From NCBI RefSeq assembly GCF_050315115.1, contig NZ_JBNPOJ010000030.1:1-10927 (forward strand): 10,927 nucleotides of DNA, in the 5' to 3' direction. The notes beneath the pieces are model-generated. The model was not told where the DNA came from and did no database searches. It saw only the letters and a program-made list of their open reading frames with translations. This DNA is from Peptoniphilus_A sp022767005 (lineage in GTDB: Bacteria > Bacillota > Clostridia > Tissierellales > Peptoniphilaceae). Positions 6,888 to 10,927 of the stretch are shown one piece after another (the first letter of the stretch is position 1; each line of letters opens with the position of its first letter). The translations under genes and the position numbers were made by a program.

Positions 6888-7772
6888 TTAAACTGAAAGT
6901 TCTTTAAAGCCATTGCCTAAAATTTCTGATGTATCGGAAACGGAAACAAAGGCTTCGGGGTCGTATTCTTTAATAATTTGACGAACTTTCACAAGTTGTC
7001 TTGAAGAGCAAACTACGTATAAGATGTAGACGTCCTTTCTCTTGTAGGAAGTTACGCCATTGATAAAAGTTGAACCTCTATGTATTTCTTTATGAATTTC
7101 CTTTGCAATCTCTTCATTTTTTTCAGAAATTATGAGGATTTGTTTTTGTTTTCCAACGCCAAGTTGAATTTTATCTACAACATTGTAATTTATAAACATT
7201 AAAATTAAAGTGAAGAGAACTTTGTCAAAGGTAAAGAAATAGCCTAATGAACTAACTATTATGAAATTAATTCCCATGAGTACACTTCCAATAGTGATGT
7301 TAAATTTTTTCTTTAAAATTGCAGCTACAATGTCAAGACCGCCAGTTGATGTTCCATTTCTAAAGGCAATGCCCATGCCAGTTCCATTTAAAATGCCGCC
7401 AAATACACAAGCGAGTATGGGTTCTTTAGTTAAATAAAAATCTGGTGCTATTTTTTGGTAAAAGGATGCAAATAGGGATAGCAACAAGATTGAAAGTGTA
7501 GAGAAAAATGTAAAATCTCTATCCAAGAAAAACATACTCAGTATTGAAGTGGGTATATTTAACAAAAATATTAACATTGGAAGGCTAAGTCCCGTAACAT
7601 TTGAAATCAATATACTTGTGCCAGTGAGACCTCCAGATATTAGTAAATTTGGCTTTATTATGTAAACTATGGAAAAGGCAAGAATTATATTGCATACTAT
7701 CACTGATAGAAGTTTTCTGCCAAAAGTTTTTGAAAAAATCCATTCTTTAAGACTTATTCTTCTTGAGTTCAT
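6888..7772 (-). CDS. YitT family membrane protein (DUF161 + DUF2179)
   Basis: A 294-residue protein of the widespread Firmicutes YitT family, whose molecular function is not firmly known. It has an N-terminal membrane domain with about five hydrophobic segments (about 20-40, 43-58, 64-82, 88-104, 160-198) and a C-terminal cytoplasmic DUF2179 domain (about 208-290). Family landmarks are PNLLISGGLTGTSILI (41-56), the glycine-rich GTGMGIAFRNGTSTGGLDIV (130-149) and, in DUF2179, HRGSTFINGVTSY (231-243) and DPEAFVSVSDTSEILG (271-286). The ATG at 7772 has GAGGTG (minus strand) ending five bases upstream. The gene is transcribed alone, converging on the rluA operon. Transport activity has been suggested for relatives, but nothing here shows a substrate. 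Confidence 0.92.
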   Translation of the reverse strand: MNSRRISLKEWIFSKTFGRKLLSVIVCNIILAFSIVYIIKPNLLISGGLTGTSILISNVTGLSLPMLIFLLNIPTSILSMFFLDRDFTFFSTLSILLLSLFASFYQKIAPDFYLTKEPILACVFGGILNGTGMGIAFRNGTSTGGLDIVAAILKKKFNITIGSVLMGINFIIVSSLGYFFTFDKVLFTLILMFINYNVVDKIQLGVGKQKQILIISEKNEEIAKEIHKEIHRGSTFINGVTSYKRKDVYILYVVCSSRQLVKVRQIIKEYDPEAFVSVSDTSEILGNGFKELSV

Positions 7773-7790
7773 AAAAACACCTCATAAGGT

Positions 7791-7819
7791 ATAATACACC
7801 ATATTTAAGAGAAAATTAA
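7791..7819 (-). promoter_or_regulatory. Candidate promoter of the YitT family gene
   Basis: On the minus strand TTAATT (7819-7814) is separated by 17 bases from TATTAT (7796-7791), which would start transcription about 12 bases before the ATG. That is close for the GAGGTG ribosome site, and the -35 match is weak. A promoter further upstream is equally possible. Confidence 0.3.
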
Positions 7820-8091
7820 GTTAAAAATAAAATAAAATTTTATAGTTTTAGATTATAGTAAGATTTTTGAGATTTATATTTTATACTTTTTTAGTATTAG
7901 TGAAAATGATTACAGAGAAAAATACCATAATATATTGAATAAAACTAAGCAAAAATATAGAAATAATTAAATAAAAAATCAAAAAAATATTTACTATTGT
8001 TTACAAATTGAATTATTTTTTACGAAAAAAAAATAAATCACAAAACTAAAAGTATAAATCCAAACAAATCGTTAAACTTAATTCCACTTCT

Positions 8092-8119
8092 TGAACTTAA
8101 TATTTCTATTTGATATAAT
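8092..8119 (+). promoter_or_regulatory. Promoter of the glutamate dehydrogenase gene
   Basis: TTGAAC (8092-8097), a 16-base spacer and an extended -10 TGATATAAT (8111-8119). Four of six -35 bases and all -10 bases match consensus. Initiation near 8126 gives a leader of about 45 bases. The -10 and start region is nearly the same as that of the rluA operon. Confidence 0.8.
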
Positions 8120-8155
8120 TATGACTGTAAGAAATGGTTATCATGATTATACATA

Positions 8156-8160
8156 AGGAG
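8156..8160 (+). promoter_or_regulatory. Ribosome binding site that decides the GDH start
   Basis: AGGAG lies one base before an in-frame GTG (8162) and ten bases before the ATG at 8171. Only the ATG has workable spacing, and it gives the 421-residue protein expected for this enzyme. Confidence 0.85.
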
Positions 8161-8170
8161 AGTGTTTAAA

Positions 8171-9436
8171 ATGACAGATACTTTAAATCCATTAGTAGCA
8201 GCCCAACAAAAAGTTAAAGCTGCTTGCGACAAGCTAGGTTGCGATCCAGCAGTTTATGAAATCCTAAAAGAACCTGAAAGAGTTATTGAAATTTCTATTC
8301 CAGTAAAAATGGATGATGGTTCAGTTAAAACTTTCAAAGGTTGGAGATCAGCTCACTCAACAGCAGTTGGTCCAGCAAAAGGTGGAGTTAGATTCCATCC
8401 AAATGTAAACCTTGATGAAGTTAAAGCTCTTTCTCTTTGGATGACTTTCAAAGGTGGAGCACTTGGTCTTCCATATGGTGGAGGAAAAGGTGGAATTTGT
8501 GTAGATCCATCTGAACTTTCTGATAGAGAATTAGAACAACTTTCAAGAGGTTGGGTAAGAGGACTTTATAAATATCTTGGCGAAAGAATTGATATTCCAG
8601 CACCAGATGTTAACACTAATGGACAAATTATGTCTTGGTTTATTGATGAATACATCAAATTAAACGGAGACAGACAAGATATAGGAACTTTCACAGGTAA
8701 ACCAGTTGGACTTGGTGGATCTGAAGGAAGAAACGAAGCAACAGGATTTGGTGTTGCAGTAGTAACTAGAGAAGCTGCTAAACGTGAAGGAATTGATTTT
8801 AAACACGCTAAAATAGCAGTTCAAGGTTTTGGTAATGTTGGATCTTTCACAGTTAAAAACATTGAAAGACAAGGCGGAAAAGTTTACGCTCTAGCTGAAT
8901 GGGACAAAAAAGAAGGAAACTACGCTCTATACAATGAAAATGGACTAGATTTCAAAAAACTTATTGAATATAAAAACGAACACCACACATTAATTGGTTA
9001 TCCAGATGCAAAACAAATTTCTTCTGATGATTTCTGGACTGGCGAATGGGATATCTTAATTCCAGCTGCTCTTGAAAATGTAATTACTGGCGATGTAGCT
9101 AAAAAACTTAATGTTAAATTAGTTTGTGAAGCTGCTAATGGTCCTACTACTCCAGAAGGAGATAAAGTTCTTTTAGAAAGAGGAATTCCTCTAACTCCAG
9201 ATATTTTAACTAACTCTGGTGGAGTTCTTGTTTCTTACTATGAATGGGTTCAAAACCAATACGGAATGTACTGGACTGAAGCTGAAGTTGAAGAAAAACA
9301 AGAAGCTGATATGATGAAAGCTATCAAGGGCGTATTCGCAGTTTGTGATGAATATGATGTAGTTCCTAGAGAAGGAGTTTACATGTACGCTATTCAATCT
9401 ATCGACAAAGCTATGAAACTTAGAGGATGGTATTAA
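8171..9436 (+). CDS. gdhA: NAD-dependent glutamate dehydrogenase
   Basis: Hexameric cytosolic enzyme that interconverts glutamate and 2-oxoglutarate plus ammonia. In Peptoniphilaceae it is the entry to glutamate fermentation by the hydroxyglutarate route. The 421-residue protein has the Glu/Leu/Phe/Val dehydrogenase N-domain (about 1-180) and a Rossmann C-domain. Catalytic and substrate residues are in place: K70 (PAKGGVRFHP), K94, K106 (YGGGKGG) and D146 (APDVNTNG), with the 24 and 12 residue spacing of the Clostridium symbiosum enzyme. The nucleotide loop is GFGNVG (219-224). E243 and D245 at the end of the next strand favour NAD over NADP, as known for P. asaccharolyticus. It is monocistronic, with its own promoter and terminator. 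Codon choice is noticeably cleaner than in the neighbours (few ATA codons, many GGA/GGT/CCA), which suggests high expression. Confidence 0.97.
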   Translation: MTDTLNPLVAAQQKVKAACDKLGCDPAVYEILKEPERVIEISIPVKMDDGSVKTFKGWRSAHSTAVGPAKGGVRFHPNVNLDEVKALSLWMTFKGGALGLPYGGGKGGICVDPSELSDRELEQLSRGWVRGLYKYLGERIDIPAPDVNTNGQIMSWFIDEYIKLNGDRQDIGTFTGKPVGLGGSEGRNEATGFGVAVVTREAAKREGIDFKHAKIAVQGFGNVGSFTVKNIERQGGKVYALAEWDKKEGNYALYNENGLDFKKLIEYKNEHHTLIGYPDAKQISSDDFWTGEWDILIPAALENVITGDVAKKLNVKLVCEAANGPTTPEGDKVLLERGIPLTPDILTNSGGVLVSYYEWVQNQYGMYWTEAEVEEKQEADMMKAIKGVFAVCDEYDVVPREGVYMYAIQSIDKAMKLRGWY

Positions 9437-9460
9437 TCCACACAGTTAAATAAATTACTA

Positions 9461-9489
9461 AAAGCCGCAACTTTTGTTGCGGTTTTTTT
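9461..9489 (+). terminator. Rho-independent terminator of glutamate dehydrogenase
   Basis: Strong GC stem CCGCAAC (9465-9471), loop TTTT, GTTGCGG (9476-9482), then seven T (9483-9489). The flanking AAAG extends the pairing into the T run. It starts about 25 bases past the stop codon. Confidence 0.95.
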
Positions 9490-9608
9490 GTATCTATGGT
9501 AAGTATTGAAAGAATAGTTTATTTGAGTTTTTAGCATAGCAATTTTTAGATTGTCAAAATTTTATAAATAATAAATAAAATATTAAAAGAAACTAGATAA
9601 AAATGAGC

Positions 9609-9633
9609 AAAAAAAAAGGAGCCGAAGCTCCTT
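9609..9633 (-). terminator. Terminator of the F420-ligase-like gene (UUCG loop)
   Basis: On the minus strand AAGGAGC (9633-9627), TTCG, GCTCCTT (9622-9616) and further T to 9609. The loop is the very stable C(UUCG)G tetraloop. The stem begins five bases after the stop codon at 9639-9641. Read on the plus strand it is followed by AATTTTTATT and could back up the GDH terminator. Confidence 0.95.
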
Positions 9634-9638
9634 AATTT

Positions 9639-10823
9639 TTATTCTGTTGCAAAGTTGTCGAAGTAACCTTGAATTAAGATTACTGGAGTTCCTTTATCTC
9701 CTGAACCACTTGTCAAGTCGCAAAGACTTCCAAGTAAGTCGGTAATTATTCTTGGAGTAGTTCCAAGAGTTTCATTAGTTCCAACTAAATCTTTATTTTT
9801 GTGAGAAATTTTTTCTTTCATTGCAACAGTTGCTTGTTCAGAGTCCATATCTTTAAGGTCAGTGTCTGCAATGTATTTAATTTTAAGTTCACTTGGTGTA
9901 CCAGTAAGTCCCTTAGTGTGTGCAGGTGAAACTACTGGGTCAGCAAGTTCCCAAATTTTTCCAACGGGATCTTTGAAAGCTCCGTCGCCATAAATCATTA
10001 CTTCAATGTCTTTGTTGTACTTGTCTATTAATTTCTTTTGAACTTCATTTACAAATTTTTCTCCATCTCTTGGGAATAATTTTAATTTTGTTTCAGAAGC
10101 AAAGTTTGAGCCAAGTAGTCCAAATTCTTGGTTATAACCACTGCCATTAATAGATTCAGTTAAAATATCGTCAAGACCTAGAACAATTTTTGCTCCTTGA
10201 TCTTTTAAAAGTCTTTTGATGCTAAATCTTGTGTGAGTTGAACCAACAAGAACTTCGTCTGTATAATTTAAGATTGTTTTAGGATCATTTGAGAAGTGAA
10301 TTTCACAATTACCGCCACAAATTTCTTTGTAAAGGCTCACATAGTCAATGCCAGTGAATTCGTGTTTAACGACTTCTCCAAAAATTCTTCTATAATCTTT
10401 TTCTTCTAATATATCTGTGAAAGGATTGATTTTAGTTTCATAAAGAAGGTTTGGATCCATTAGTGAGTTTCCAACTTCATCAGAAGGGTAGGAGAATAGA
10501 AAATGGATTTTCTTTCCTGATTTTGCGATTCCTCTTAAGATTGTTGAAAATCTGTTACGACTTAAAATAGGGAATACTATACCAATTTCTCCAGTATATT
10601 TTTTATTAATATCTTCTGCTATGTCATCTATTGTAACATAATTGTTTTGAGCTCTTGCAACTAAAGATTCAGTAATTGCTACCACATCTCTATCTCTCAT
10701 AGAAATATTTTCTGATTCAAGAGCCTTTCCTAGGGAATCAACGACAATATCTACTAAATTGTCTCCACTTTTTACAATCGGTGTACGGATTCCACGTACT
10801 ACTGTTCCAATGTATCTTTGCAT
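9639..10823 (-). CDS. Coenzyme F420-0:L-glutamate ligase family protein
   Basis: A 394-residue soluble protein that I place in the CofE family (F420 gamma-glutamyl ligase). The clearest signatures are near the N-terminus: IGTVVRGIRTPIVKSGDNL (5-23) and DRDVVAITESLVARAQNN (44-61), equivalent to the CofE nucleotide-binding DVIVVTxKIVSKAEG region. Downstream there is a YGDGAFKDPVGKIWELADP segment (278-296) and GTPSELKIKYIADT (308-321). Archaeal CofE is about 250 residues, so this is the long form found in Clostridia and relatives. CofE adds glutamates to F420-0, but F420 synthesis is not known from this lineage, so the true substrate is probably another acid or amine acceptor; that is inference. 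AGGAGG lies four bases before the ATG. It has its own promoter and terminator, and no other cofactor gene is nearby. Confidence 0.8.
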   Translation of the reverse strand: MQRYIGTVVRGIRTPIVKSGDNLVDIVVDSLGKALESENISMRDRDVVAITESLVARAQNNYVTIDDIAEDINKKYTGEIGIVFPILSRNRFSTILRGIAKSGKKIHFLFSYPSDEVGNSLMDPNLLYETKINPFTDILEEKDYRRIFGEVVKHEFTGIDYVSLYKEICGGNCEIHFSNDPKTILNYTDEVLVGSTHTRFSIKRLLKDQGAKIVLGLDDILTESINGSGYNQEFGLLGSNFASETKLKLFPRDGEKFVNEVQKKLIDKYNKDIEVMIYGDGAFKDPVGKIWELADPVVSPAHTKGLTGTPSELKIKYIADTDLKDMDSEQATVAMKEKISHKNKDLVGTNETLGTTPRIITDLLGSLCDLTSGSGDKGTPVILIQGYFDNFATE

Positions 10824-10873
10824 AATTCCTCCTACATAAACTACATTTAAATAAATTACTTTTTTACTTCAAA

Positions 10874-10902
10874 ATTATACACGATGTCCTTTGAAATGTA
10901 AA
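10874..10902 (-). promoter_or_regulatory. Promoter of the F420-ligase-like gene
   Basis: On the minus strand TTTACA (10902-10897), a 17-base spacer and TATAAT (10879-10874). Only one -35 base differs from consensus. Runs of A and T directly upstream (10903-10927) resemble an UP element. Initiation near 10867 leaves a leader of about 44 bases. Confidence 0.8.
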
Positions 10903-10927
10903 ATATTTTTTAAAAAAAATTTTATTT

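Larger units (their letters stand above)
7773..8170. other. Gene-free, very A/T-rich divergent intergenic region
   Basis: About 400 bases between the divergent YitT and glutamate dehydrogenase genes. All frames are closed by frequent stops, and I see no RNA gene or riboswitch-like structure. It holds a candidate minus-strand promoter near 7791-7819, a clear plus-strand promoter at 8092-8119, and several A or T runs (7973-7978, 7981-7987, 8016-8021, 8025-8033) that could bend the DNA. Short inverted repeats, such as ATACT/AGTAT at 7883-7897 and TTGT/ACAA at 7997-8006, are too small to call. Confidence 0.7.

Noticed and set aside
7883..7897. Hairpin ATACT/AGTAT as a terminator
   Set aside because: Five weak base pairs, and no gene ends nearby.
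7997..8006. Rex-like site TTGTTTACAA
   Set aside because: The half-sites are only four bases with a two-base spacer, shorter than Rex sites, and expected by chance in such A/T-rich DNA.
8121..8156. Second 11-codon leader frame (MTVRNGYHDYT) before glutamate dehydrogenase
   Set aside because: Its ATG lies only two bases past the -10 box, upstream of the predicted transcript start, so it would not be in the mRNA.
8134..8156. Fur-like operator around TTATCATGATTATA
   Set aside because: Only the central ATCATGAT is symmetric; the flanks do not fit the Fur 19-base palindrome well enough.
8162..8170. GTG start for glutamate dehydrogenase adding three residues
   Set aside because: It leaves only one base between AGGAG and the start codon; the ATG at 8171 has workable spacing and gives the expected 421 residues.
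8660..8872. Minus-strand frames inside glutamate dehydrogenase (here and 9206-9397)
   Set aside because: Serine- and phenylalanine-rich antisense translations of a highly conserved gene, typical shadows.

Overview
This window looks like ordinary chromosome from a low-GC, Gram-positive anaerobe, most likely of the Peptoniphilus / Anaerococcus / Finegoldia group (Peptoniphilaceae, Tissierellia). The best taxonomic marker is the 421-residue NAD-type glutamate dehydrogenase, which agrees closely with what I remember of the Peptoniphilus asaccharolyticus enzyme, including E243 at the end of the second beta strand of the nucleotide fold. The strong A/T bias, AGGAGG-type ribosome sites and Firmicutes-type promoters and terminators fit this. 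The assignment is inference from memory, not from a search.

Layout from left to right. Positions 1-40 hold the terminator of a plus-strand gene that lies outside the window. Two minus-strand genes follow: an M24 Xaa-Pro-type aminopeptidase (56-1141) and, upstream of it, a membrane-anchored protein with two copies of the YceG/MltG N-terminal domain but no lytic domain (1254-1946). A compact divergent promoter region (1947-2018) separates these from a four-gene plus-strand operon: an RluA-family pseudouridine synthase (2019-3026), an AddB-like PD-(D/E)XK nuclease (2986-5580), 5-formyltetrahydrofolate cyclo-ligase (5581-6126) and a CPBP-family membrane protease (6123-6812). The genes overlap or abut, so translation is probably coupled. 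A bidirectional hairpin terminator ends the operon and the convergent YitT-family membrane protein gene (6888-7772). A very A/T-rich gap of about 400 bases contains outward promoters at both edges and no gene. Glutamate dehydrogenase (8171-9436) follows with its own promoter and terminator. A convergent homologue of coenzyme F420-0:L-glutamate ligase (9639-10823) has a UUCG-loop terminator and a good promoter at the right edge.

How the genes work together. Only the rluA-addB-fau-CPBP set looks like one transcription unit, and it reads as mixed housekeeping (RNA modification, DNA-end processing, folate recycling, membrane protease). Glutamate dehydrogenase is the likely metabolic centrepiece: in these anaerobes it feeds glutamate fermentation. 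I see no rRNA, tRNA, CRISPR array, insertion sequence, phage gene or obvious defence or biosynthetic cluster. The most interesting signals are small: a near-identical 22-base promoter and start region at two unrelated genes, a palindromic -10 box shared by divergent genes, an MltG-like protein made of a duplicated domain, an AddB-like nuclease without a P-loop and without AddA beside it, and an F420-ligase homologue in a lineage not known to make F420.
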